Translations under genes and position numbers: made by a program | Assembly (NCBI GenBank): GCA_001766655.1 | Contig: MJCC01000016.1 | Span: 116,189 to 132,313 of the forward strand | Length of the DNA stretch: 16,125 bases | Source: Phytomonas francai | Lineage: Eukaryota; Euglenozoa; Kinetoplastea; Trypanosomatida; Trypanosomatidae | Direction of reading: 5' to 3' | Shown here: positions 7,726 to 14,834 of the stretch, piece by piece | Numbering within the stretch: position 1 is the first letter of the stretch | How the letters are laid out: each line of letters starts with the position of its first letter | The notes under the pieces: generated by a model | What the model was told of the DNA's origin: nothing | The model's database searches: none | What the model saw: the letters and a program-made list of their open reading frames with translations, nothing else

Positions 7726-7903
7726 CTTGCACTAATGCCCATTCGGCAAAATGAAGAAGTGGGGGAAAAGGCACAGTTAATTCCTGGGATCCCAACATTC
7801 GCAAAACCGGTTCCATTTTTGAACCCCGCCAATGTGTTATGCAGAAAAAAAACGCTGCACGTAAATCCCGCCCGAAAAGCAAAGCGGTCATGTAATATAA
7901 ATG

Positions 7904-8692
7904 TTACAGATAACACCGTTTCTGCTGCACGCTCTTAGACGCCCATTCTGCTTTCGCAATTGGCTCCCATTCCTTAAGTAAAAGATGTCCCTCTCCCAAA
8001 ACAGCACGCATCTGTTGCATGCTTAGCTTCACAAAACGCTTAAAGGCATTATCATCCGAATTGAATAGCTTTGCATTGATGTGGTTCATTGGATCAATGG
8101 AGCCAACGTCGTCGAGCTTTTTTCGCAGTCTTTTTGTACCTGCCCGTTCCTTTCTTGGCTTGTGAATTTTCCTTGCCTTATGATGTGTGTCTGTGCCAAT
8201 TGCCGCGGCCCCACTGTGCGTCTCGCTGTGTTTTCGAAAAATATCCGCAAGCTCCCCATAAACAGCTTTCTTAGGAAGAGGGAGGATTGCCCAGGCACTT
8301 TGAAAATCTGCAATTAACGTGAGAAGGGGCAAGTCAACGCGATCGGGATCCGCCCAGAGGCATGAAATGGCATACACAGAAAAGGGCGTGATTTGGCCAG
8401 GTGGAATCCCATACAACAAAAACGCTTCGGGCGGTGGGGGGGCAGCAACCTGCGCAGTGCTGATTAGGTCAGTGGTAACTAAGTATTTAAGATTGACATG
8501 TGTGCCCCGAAGCACATTACGCGTGAGACGATTACGGCACTGATCCTCGATCATCATGAGTTTTCGAACCTTACTTTCGCGATTCGCGACGATTTTGGCC
8601 CATCGACGTTGCACGCTACTCATCATTCGCAGCACAACCTCCATTTCCTCAACGGCCTGTCTACTGCAATACAACTGAAATACACGCTGCAT
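7904..8692 (-). CDS. Small basic protein with two HMG-box-like segments
   Basis: From the ATG at 8692 (the frame extends further only through a TTG) the protein has 262 residues. I do not recognise it by name. Residues 101-145 resemble an HMG box: ITPFSVYAIS at the first helix, then ...IADFQSAWAILPLPKKAVYGELADIF, with the typical W..L...K..Y..LA spacing of helices 2-3. A very basic linker (about 160-182, HKPRKERAGTKRLRKK) follows. Residues 205-262 look like a second, degenerate box (NAFKRFVKLS ... AEWASKSVQQKRCYL). The N-terminus is basic and helical, compatible with mitochondrial import. Tandem HMG-like boxes with basic stretches occur in mitochondrial nucleoid proteins and kinetoplast-associated proteins; a role in binding DNA or RNA, possibly kinetoplast DNA, is inference. 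It is the last minus-strand gene before the strand-switch region. Confidence 0.55.
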   Translation of the reverse strand: MQRVFQLYCSRQAVEEMEVVLRMMSSVQRRWAKIVANRESKVRKLMMIEDQCRNRLTRNVLRGTHVNLKYLVTTDLISTAQVAAPPPPEAFLLYGIPPGQITPFSVYAISCLWADPDRVDLPLLTLIADFQSAWAILPLPKKAVYGELADIFRKHSETHSGAAAIGTDTHHKARKIHKPRKERAGTKRLRKKLDDVGSIDPMNHINAKLFNSDDNAFKRFVKLSMQQMRAVLGEGHLLLKEWEPIAKAEWASKSVQQKRCYL

Positions 8693-8776
8693 ACTACTGC
8701 TGTCGTCACTCGGATGCAATCAAATTTTTGTAGTTGAAATGTGGAAAAAAATCACGGCGCAATCAAGTTTAAATAA

Positions 8777-8789
8777 CTGGTAAAAAAAA
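8777..8789 (-). promoter_or_regulatory. Candidate trans-splice acceptor of the HMG-like gene
   Basis: Read on the minus strand this is TTTTTTTTACCAG, with a T8 tract directly before CAG (plus-strand 8777-8779). It lies 84 bases upstream of the ATG at 8692, and this supports that start. Confidence 0.5.
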
Positions 8790-8844
8790 TACTACGTTAA
8801 TAAATAAAAAACTTCCGGAAAAAAATGGATACAAGTATTACACC

Positions 8845-8861
8845 TATATATATATATATAT
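8845..8861. repeat. (TA)8 microsatellite
   Basis: Seventeen bases of perfect alternating TA lie in the spacer. Confidence 0.9.
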
Positions 8862-9075
8862 CTGGTTAGTTTCACTAAGCAGATAATAACTATAATCACA
8901 ATAACACCTTAAGATTAGCTTCGGGAAAAAAAAAAGATTAACCCATTTCAGTAACTTCTAAACGCATCCACCTTCAACGAAATAACAAGATGGTGCGTAG
9001 GGATATTGCCAACGTTATCAATAGCTCGAAACTTATCCTCTGCCGAAACCAGATAAATTGCCCAGAAAAGTATCC

Positions 9076-10428
9076 TTACTCGCCGCGCTCGCGCTTTCCT
9101 GCAACGTTTAACATACTAGCGGCTTCACGGAATTTTGGAAGGTCCCCCCCCCTGCCGAAAAAAGTGACAAGATTGGCAACGTCCTTTTCGTTGACCCACT
9201 GCGACGGGGGGGGGAACCAGCACTGGACGGCCCCCCCGCCCGCTTGTAGAGCAGATGGGATTCTAAAAGGACGACGAGCCGTGGCTTCCTTTCGGGGATA
9301 GTACGCAGTCCTGGAGCCGGCGAGCGTCCCGCTGCTGTGCTGACGTCGACGGAACTCGCCAAATCCAGTGCGTTCCGCGAGTGAGTGCTGTTGAAAAGTG
9401 TCCGTTAGTAACGGTGACTTGTATCGGGTGATAACAAATGTACTGTTCATTGGTCCTTGACCGTCGCCCAACTCCTCACCCACCGCCGATGATGGCATAG
9501 CGTGCAGCAGCCGGCTAAGTGCATTTCGAGCATCGTGGCGTGCGGTATCGGTGGCTGAACCCCCCCCCGGCGCGCTTGTTGAAGAAGGAAAACCCCCAGC
9601 AGTAGTACCCACTGTATCCCGATTACCCTTTGCAAACATCGAATTCCGCTGCAACTGTACTAGTAGATCCTTTGAAAAAGCAAGCGCTGCCACTGTTGGG
9701 TAGTGAAAGTTTTCGTTCCGGATGAACTCGACATAGAGCTGTACGCTCTTGAGTGGAAGCTGCTCCATAATCAAGACACATTGATGGAGAATGCTTCGAA
9801 ACAATTGCGCTTGCACATGCGTGAGTGCCTTACGCATCCCAGCTTGATTGGTATTACCAGTTCTCTGATCTGAAGCTACGCCAGGATTACCGTTGATGAA
9901 GTAGTTGGGATCCAGGCTTGCCTCACCCGCATGGGGGGTTTTAACATCCGCGGCGGTGCCAGACCCCTTCACATCTGAACTATGTGAGGGTAGCGCACAC
10001 CCCAGCTCAACAGCCCGTGTGAGACAACCCACCTCCCTTGCATTCATCAGCTGCGCTTGTGCCCATCGTCTGAGCACCCGGAGTACTTTATCGCGCAACA
10101 CGGGGCTAGTTTGTGGCGAAGTATGAAAATGAGCAAATAAACTCGGAGCTAACTTGAAGAACTCCTGACTAATAGCGGCAAAGAAAGCCTTCCGTTTCGG
10201 ATCTGTGCACGGTTTCGTAGATTCTTTGAGTACAGCATCCAAAAAACATACGACAGGAAAACTGGAGGCAATTCGCTCCTCTGTAAACCGCTGTGCGAGA
10301 ACCAGTGCAATGCGCGCAGGCTCAACGTCATCTTGCAATAATGTCTCTATCATCGCCTCTTGTACAGCTGTGATAAGCTCTCGTGATTCTCGCTGAAGTG
10401 CATCAAGAACTTTCTGAAACCGCTCCAT
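9076..10428 (-). CDS. CID-domain protein, Pcf11-like (RNA polymerase II CTD-interacting domain)
   Basis: The protein has 450 residues, starting at the first in-frame ATG. Residues about 5-130 look like a CID, an eight-helix fold: helices with VVCFLDAVLKES, KRKAFFAAISQEFFKLAPSLFAHF and LRDKVLRVLRRWAQAQL follow the family pattern (LxDxxxK ... F ... vR.kvl.vL..W). CID proteins such as Pcf11, Nrd1 and SCAF/Rtt103 bind the phosphorylated Pol II tail and couple transcription to 3'-end processing or termination. A second helical block lies at about 200-275. Residues 280-450 look disordered, with Gly/Ser/Thr-rich and Arg-rich parts. Family membership is by pattern; the specific Pcf11 assignment is uncertain. 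Trypanosomatid Pol II tails lack heptad repeats, so the ligand may differ. The last 500 coding bases carry three nine-base C or G runs, and the frame stays open through all of them. Confidence 0.6.
   Translation of the reverse strand: MERFQKVLDALQRESRELITAVQEAMIETLLQDDVEPARIALVLAQRFTEERIASSFPVVCFLDAVLKESTKPCTDPKRKAFFAAISQEFFKLAPSLFAHFHTSPQTSPVLRDKVLRVLRRWAQAQLMNAREVGCLTRAVELGCALPSHSSDVKGSGTAADVKTPHAGEASLDPNYFINGNPGVASDQRTGNTNQAGMRKALTHVQAQLFRSILHQCVLIMEQLPLKSVQLYVEFIRNENFHYPTVAALAFSKDLLVQLQRNSMFAKGNRDTVGTTAGGFPSSTSAPGGGSATDTARHDARNALSRLLHAMPSSAVGEELGDGQGPMNSTFVITRYKSPLLTDTFQQHSLAERTGFGEFRRRQHSSGTLAGSRTAYYPRKEATARRPFRIPSALQAGGGAVQCWFPPPSQWVNEKDVANLVTFFGRGGDLPKFREAASMLNVAGKRERGE
9144..9152. repeat. 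C9 homopolymer inside the CID gene
   Basis: Nine consecutive C on the plus strand (G9 in the coding strand), coding within GRGGDLP near the C-terminus. Confidence 0.9.
9206..9214. repeat. G9 homopolymer inside the CID gene
   Basis: Nine consecutive G on the plus strand (C9 in the coding strand), coding for the Pro run in WFPPPSQW. Confidence 0.9.
9560..9568. repeat. C9 homopolymer inside the CID gene
   Basis: Nine consecutive C on the plus strand (G9 in the coding strand), coding within APGGGSAT. Confidence 0.9.
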
Positions 10429-10853
10429 CGGAAAGTTCTCGCCACAGAGAAAACTGTATAAGGTGGAAGAACAAATGGCGGCAAGGGAATACCTTTTACT
10501 TTTATGGAACCACTATAAGCTAGTTTTAATAGAATAAAAAATATTAAAAAGAGAAAGAAACAGGAGCCTCTTTTCCCTTTTCAATGCAAACTAATTCAAG
10601 GAGAGGGAAAGGGGGGCAAAACCCCTTGAAGCCTTTCTCGTATGAATTAACTGAGCTAACAACTGTGTCCTTCACTGTACCTTATACTTTTTTTCTATCC
10701 CTTCGGTACACCCTCAGCACCCATGATAATGAAAAAAGTCACAGGTTATGATAGTACGATTAAATTTGTAAATCATACTGACAGCGGTGTGCAACACAGA
10801 AAGCCAATAAACGAAAACATCCGCGAAATCGGCATGAATATCAGGGATGCTCC
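10429..10853. other. Intergenic region between the 467-residue gene and the CID gene
   Basis: No convincing gene is visible in these 425 bases. A small hairpin AAGGGG/CCCCTT (10609-10614 with 10622-10627) lies in the middle. The part nearest the CID gene has a purine tract that reads as a pyrimidine tract on the minus strand. Confidence 0.65.
10520..10560 (-). promoter_or_regulatory. Candidate trans-splice acceptor of the CID gene
   Basis: On the minus strand a tract TTTCTTTCTCTTTTT is followed by T/A-rich sequence and the first AG at plus-strand 10520-10521, about 91 bases before the ATG. Inferred from pattern only. Confidence 0.4.
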
Positions 10854-12257
10854 TTACTCGCGCACCTCGTTTCCCACTTTTGGAAGTGGAATTCTGAACT
10901 CAGCTTCTCTGGTTGAAATCACGCAGTATTGGTCCAAAGGTGTGTGGAAGTACACCGTCACATCTGCGCCAGATAGGATATCTCTCAATGATGAAATGAT
11001 TGGAAGATGTGCGGCACTGCACATTACATGAACGATGCAACCCGGAGACTCCTCTTTGGCTATGCTAATGAGTGCACAAATCAAATGCTCTGGCTCCAGA
11101 AAATCATCCATGATGATTTTCTCCGCGTAAGCTAGGCTCGTTGCAATAGGAGAGGGTTTATGACGATTTTGTATTATTTTAACCTCGTAATACGCCACCT
11201 CAGGCAGAGTCTTTTTAAACTTCAGCGAACCCATGCCGTCGATATCAATAGGAAGGATGCCTCGTACAAGTGACTCTTGCTCTTTCATGCTAAGAGATGT
11301 GGAATCCACAATTGTCAATACTAAGGAACGACGTGAAGACCTAGTGGGCCACCGAACCATAACCGAGGATTCGATCTCAAAAAGATCCCGCACACCAGGT
11401 TGGCCTAAAAAGTCGGACCACCCGTCCTGACAAGGTATCAACTTCGTCGGCAGAAGAGCAGCAATATCTGCCAAATCAGTCCAAATAGGCAGCTCTTTTC
11501 CTTGATTTAGGAGATTCAGCGCGTTGCAAAGAGCAGATGCTGTGCCGCTGATGCCTTCACTCCCATGTGGAGCCATGTCCTTGATGTCCACAGGAGACTC
11601 TACATGGCCTTCTGGTATAAACAAGTTGTTGTGCCATCGGTGGTAATAAAGCGGCCCACTGGTCACCGCAGAGCGAGTCACCAGCAGAAGATCAGGAAAA
11701 TGCTCACACAGCCACGCCGTAAGGTTGGTCAGGGGGAGCTCAGGAAACCGCCTCCGCAGGTGGGCCACAAAATCGGCCTCCGTGACACCCTCAAAGGGTA
11801 GTTTCGCAGCCACCTCACGCAGCGCAGCGGCCCAGTCGAATGGGAAGATCAGGTCTTCTGTTGTGCTGTGGTCTGTCCCCGTAAAGTAACCTGGCACGAT
11901 GTAATAATGCGGGCTAGCCAACTTCCACAACTCATCGAGCAATATCGCCCGAGATTCCTCCAGGTTCTTATCCTCCATGCTGGGAGAGAGAGGAGGGAAG
12001 CTACCACCACAGGATGAAAGTCCTCTTGCTAGCAGACGTTGTTCAAAATAACTGCGAAGTGCGCCACTTTTGCAATTCTCAAACTCTTCAATAAGAATTG
12101 CACACAAATCATCATGGATGCGATTTATCTGATTTTCTTGCAAAGCTCGCGCTTGGTTGCCGCTGTCGCTAAGAAAGTTTCCGATTCTTGATGGCGTTGT
12201 GGCTTGAAGCGCGAGGCCACCAATGAATTCAAGTTCTTTACGAATCCTTCGAAACAT
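10854..12257 (-). CDS. Unrecognised 467-residue protein with possible winged-helix and NYN/PIN-like parts
   Basis: I do not recognise this family. The protein starts with the first ATG (MFRRIRKELEF...), a short basic helical N-terminus that could be a mitochondrial signal. Residues about 150-215 (FVAHLRRRFPELPL..LTAWLCEHFPDLLLV) and about 250-302 (LADIAALLPTKLIP ... FEIESSVMVRW) each look like a small helix-helix-helix-strand unit, perhaps winged-helix or LOTUS-like. Residues 311-440 alternate hydrophobic strands and helices: SLVLTIVD, AYYEVKII, a helix, CIVHVMCS, a helix, then ADVTVYFH. That order resembles a NYN/PIN nuclease core. An Asp ends the first strand (D318), but the third strand has CSAAHLP where active NYN domains carry acidic residues, so if related it is probably inactive. 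A role in RNA binding is inference. It sits between the helicase and CID genes on the same strand. Confidence 0.75.
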   Translation of the reverse strand: MFRRIRKELEFIGGLALQATTPSRIGNFLSDSGNQARALQENQINRIHDDLCAILIEEFENCKSGALRSYFEQRLLARGLSSCGGSFPPLSPSMEDKNLEESRAILLDELWKLASPHYYIVPGYFTGTDHSTTEDLIFPFDWAAALREVAAKLPFEGVTEADFVAHLRRRFPELPLTNLTAWLCEHFPDLLLVTRSAVTSGPLYYHRWHNNLFIPEGHVESPVDIKDMAPHGSEGISGTASALCNALNLLNQGKELPIWTDLADIAALLPTKLIPCQDGWSDFLGQPGVRDLFEIESSVMVRWPTRSSRRSLVLTIVDSTSLSMKEQESLVRGILPIDIDGMGSLKFKKTLPEVAYYEVKIIQNRHKPSPIATSLAYAEKIIMDDFLEPEHLICALISIAKEESPGCIVHVMCSAAHLPIISSLRDILSGADVTVYFHTPLDQYCVISTREAEFRIPLPKVGNEVRE

Positions 12258-12722
12258 CTAATAAATAAAAATTCAAAAATGAAACTTATTCAAAAGTCTA
12301 TGCATTAGATACGATTATGCAATGATATCCGAAAAAAAAACGGGAAAGACCTACAACAAACGTCCTTTTGGATCATATATTAAGAAAAAAAAGCTAAAAA
12401 GGTATAACTATAATCATAAATACAATATTTCATTCATAGTAGCCTCTCCTGTATAGTAAAAAGGCCGCTGCAACCCCCTGACTGACCTCAGAATTGAACA
12501 AGTAAACAGTTGCATCGCTTTATTCCCCCTTATATTACTAGGGAACACCAATTTAAGGAGTAGTTAATTTAGAGCCTGTTTAATCTTTTTCTTTTTTTAT
12601 TCAAAAAAAAGGTATTATTATTTATACGAACAATTCACGGATTCTATATACCTGATCTCCGTCATGTTTTTCTTTCACTTTCATCAATCAACAGGAATGC
12701 CGTATCGTGCTAGTTTGTCTAT
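12258..12722. other. AT-rich intergenic region between helicase and 467-residue protein genes
   Basis: No gene is visible in these 465 bases. It has several A/T runs, a CTTTTTTT/AAAAAAAG hairpin (12591-12611) in the helicase 3' flank, and the likely splice acceptor of the next minus-strand gene. Confidence 0.7.
12298..12340 (-). promoter_or_regulatory. Candidate trans-splice acceptor of the 467-residue protein gene
   Basis: On the minus strand a T9 tract (plus-strand 12332-12340) is followed by TAG at 12300-12298, about 40 bases before the ATG. Other T tracts lie further upstream, so the exact site is unsure. Confidence 0.35.
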
Positions 12723-14834
12723 TTAAGATAATTCCTCAAGGTTGTACTTCCAGAGTTTCCGTTTTACCTCATGCGCCAATCTTGCAGTAATTTCAAAAGA
12801 TACCACCTCAGCATCCTTACCGTCATCTGTCACATCACATATCTCCTTAAAGAAATCCTCTCCAAGTTGCTTTTCCAGCACTGCACGAGCGGCAGGTACC
12901 TTTACCTCTGGACGGCTCAACCGAAGAGAATTTTTTACCGTTAGCCTAAACCGCACCAAACTACTTGATATCCCAGCCGTCTTTCTCAACTCCTCTGCAT
13001 TGTCTTTAGATGTGGAAAATGAGGGCCCAATCATCAATGGAGGTTGAGGGATAAAATTTCGAAATACAACATGCGCTGATTTGAGGACAGCATCCATGGC
13101 ATCTTCTTCGGTATGATCATACAAAACGATGCATCGTCCACCGCGGTTGACACGTGCGGTACGGCCAGCACGGTGCACAAAAGTTTCGACCGCCATATTA
13201 CCCATTGGCATAGACAGCATAAGCACAGTCTGCGTGTCCACAAAATCCAGCCCTCGAGCGGCGATGTCCGTACACAATAGTACCGAAGCCACTTTTTGGT
13301 TGAAATCCTCCATACTGGCCACACGGTCCGATTCATCCCTGCCTGTAGTAAGAGTGCGAACAACTAAAGGCGACACCCCTGTGTAATTTGCTTGTGCATA
13401 CTCTTGAAGGACCTTCTCCAACGCCCCTACCTGTTTGTGTGACCCGAAAACAACAACACGGCCTAAAAAGTCGGTGTTCGTAGTCAACAGTTGCGCCGCA
13501 ATATCCGCCCGCTTTGACAAAGGACATCTGTATTTGAAACATTCTAAACCAGTTGGTAGCTTGTCTTCACCAACGGCAACAAGTTGATAATAGTACTTCT
13601 TCAGGCCAAGGAATCCCGCCTTTATGACCCAATTGGGAATCGTGGCGCCACATAGGACATAGTGGTGTACACGAAAATCATGCAAAGGGACCTTCCCCAA
13701 TGATCCGTTTGCCTTGCGAATGAATTTAAAAAGGTTCTTGATACGACGTCCGACATTAGAAAAGCGAGGCCCCAGGGTTGTGTCCACCTCATCGATAACG
13801 ATGGCACGGACGTGAGCCACACACACTTTGCCATATGTATTGCGTCTATCAGGAGCAATGCCCATCCTCGCCACTCTGTTTGTTGTCTTCCCATGTTTCT
13901 CATCATTTTCTTGAGATTCAGTTGGCTTCACCTCGTCTTTGCTGAAATCGTCTTGGTTGATCTTATGATACTCCATTTTTTGGTTCATCGCTTCGTCCTT
14001 ACGGCGCTTTGACAAAACAGCCTTGGAGACACCGTCTTCCTCTCTTTCTCTACGCCGTGACTTCTTATCCTTCGCATCACCGGCACTTTCATACCGCTGC
14101 GCAGGGCATTCTCCGTCAGTTGTCTCCTCGTCTTCGTCTACGGCCTCAGAGACGGTGTGCCTACCTCGGATAACCTCATCAAGGCGGCGTACAGTACCTA
14201 TAAGAATGTCGTACACCGACGATGACGTATCATCGAATCCTGCGACACCTATACGTAACGCTGGATAAATCCTCATAAGCACGCTCTTGGTTTGCATCGC
14301 CAGGTCATTGCTAAAGACGAAAATAAGCAAAAACGGACCTTCTTGCTGTTCAGAAACTGTAGTCTGCGTTACATGACAGTTATCTTCATGAAGCTTGGGT
14401 GAATCTTTCTCTTTGGTATCTAAAATAAAATGGCGCTCAATAATTGGAAGCGCGTATGCAAGGGTTTTCCCGCTCCCTGTACGGCTGTGCAGAATAACAT
14501 CTCGACTGTTGAAAATGCCACGATAGCATTGAGCCTGGCATGGAAGGAGCTCACTGAAACCCAGTCTGTGCTTTAGTGTGTGTACCGTCTCTGGCCTCAT
14601 AAAAGAAACCTTCCGCTGGCAAAGTGAAGTTGCAACTTCCTGTAAGCCCTTTGATTCATGTTCCTTGGCTAAAGACACTGATCCCGAGGGGTTGATTTGC
14701 ATTAGTGAGTATTCTCTTTGCAGTCTATGAAAGCTCCGGTCAACAGATTCATCTGGACGAAAGACTACGGTGCCAGTTTTTTTGGATTTCCTGTGGCTAG
14801 ATGATGCCGAGTTCTCCCAGTTATACACCTTCAT
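12723..14834 (-). CDS. Divergent DEAD-box-like ATP-dependent RNA helicase
   Basis: The 703-residue protein has the superfamily 2 helicase motifs in order: a Q-motif-like GFSELLPCQ (92-100); motif I HSRTGSGKT (116-124); Ia-like FSNDLAMQ (174-181); Ib-like GTVRRL (213-218); motif II DEVD (348-351); motif III GAT (396-398); motif IV VVVFGSH (460-466); motif V LCTDIAARGLDF (520-531); and motif VI HRAGRTAR (554-561). The catalytic Lys, the DE pair and the motif VI arginines are intact, so ATP-driven RNA remodelling is likely. Motif II ends VD rather than AD, and motif III is GAT rather than SAT. Residues about 220-336, between Ib and II, are a highly charged insert (DEDEETTD, KKSRRREREED) not in the standard core. 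The tail from about 605 is unfamiliar. Which RNA it acts on, and whether it is nuclear, nucleolar or mitochondrial, cannot be told. The start is the first ATG after a good splice acceptor. Confidence 0.9.
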   Translation of the reverse strand: MKVYNWENSASSSHRKSKKTGTVVFRPDESVDRSFHRLQREYSLMQINPSGSVSLAKEHESKGLQEVATSLCQRKVSFMRPETVHTLKHRLGFSELLPCQAQCYRGIFNSRDVILHSRTGSGKTLAYALPIIERHFILDTKEKDSPKLHEDNCHVTQTTVSEQQEGPFLLIFVFSNDLAMQTKSVLMRIYPALRIGVAGFDDTSSSVYDILIGTVRRLDEVIRGRHTVSEAVDEDEETTDGECPAQRYESAGDAKDKKSRRREREEDGVSKAVLSKRRKDEAMNQKMEYHKINQDDFSKDEVKPTESQENDEKHGKTTNRVARMGIAPDRRNTYGKVCVAHVRAIVIDEVDTTLGPRFSNVGRRIKNLFKFIRKANGSLGKVPLHDFRVHHYVLCGATIPNWVIKAGFLGLKKYYYQLVAVGEDKLPTGLECFKYRCPLSKRADIAAQLLTTNTDFLGRVVVFGSHKQVGALEKVLQEYAQANYTGVSPLVVRTLTTGRDESDRVASMEDFNQKVASVLLCTDIAARGLDFVDTQTVLMLSMPMGNMAVETFVHRAGRTARVNRGGRCIVLYDHTEEDAMDAVLKSAHVVFRNFIPQPPLMIGPSFSTSKDNAEELRKTAGISSSLVRFRLTVKNSLRLSRPEVKVPAARAVLEKQLGEDFFKEICDVTDDGKDAEVVSFEITARLAHEVKRKLWKYNLEELS

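Larger units (their letters stand above)
7149..7903. other. Convergent strand-switch region
   Basis: Plus-strand genes end at 7148 and minus-strand genes end at 7904, so two transcription units converge here. Apart from the tRNA-Ala gene at 7649-7720, no protein gene is credible. The left 300 bases are AT-rich. Bases 7490-7610 are GC-rich with inverted repeats. In trypanosomatids such tail-to-tail regions are typical Pol II termination zones, often marked by tRNA genes, base J and H3 variants. The chromatin marks are not visible in sequence. Confidence 0.75.
8693..9075. other. AT-rich intergenic region between CID gene and HMG-like gene
   Basis: No gene is visible in these 383 bases. It holds a TA microsatellite, an A10 run (8926-8935) and, nearest the HMG-like gene, the likely trans-splice acceptor on the minus strand. 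Confidence 0.7.

Noticed and set aside
7619..7891. Minus-strand 90-codon frame across the tRNA
   Set aside because: It runs antisense through the intact tRNA gene and has no domain.
10723..11031. Plus-strand 102-codon frame with an ATG
   Set aside because: It overlaps the end of the 467-residue minus-strand gene, runs against the array direction and has no family features.
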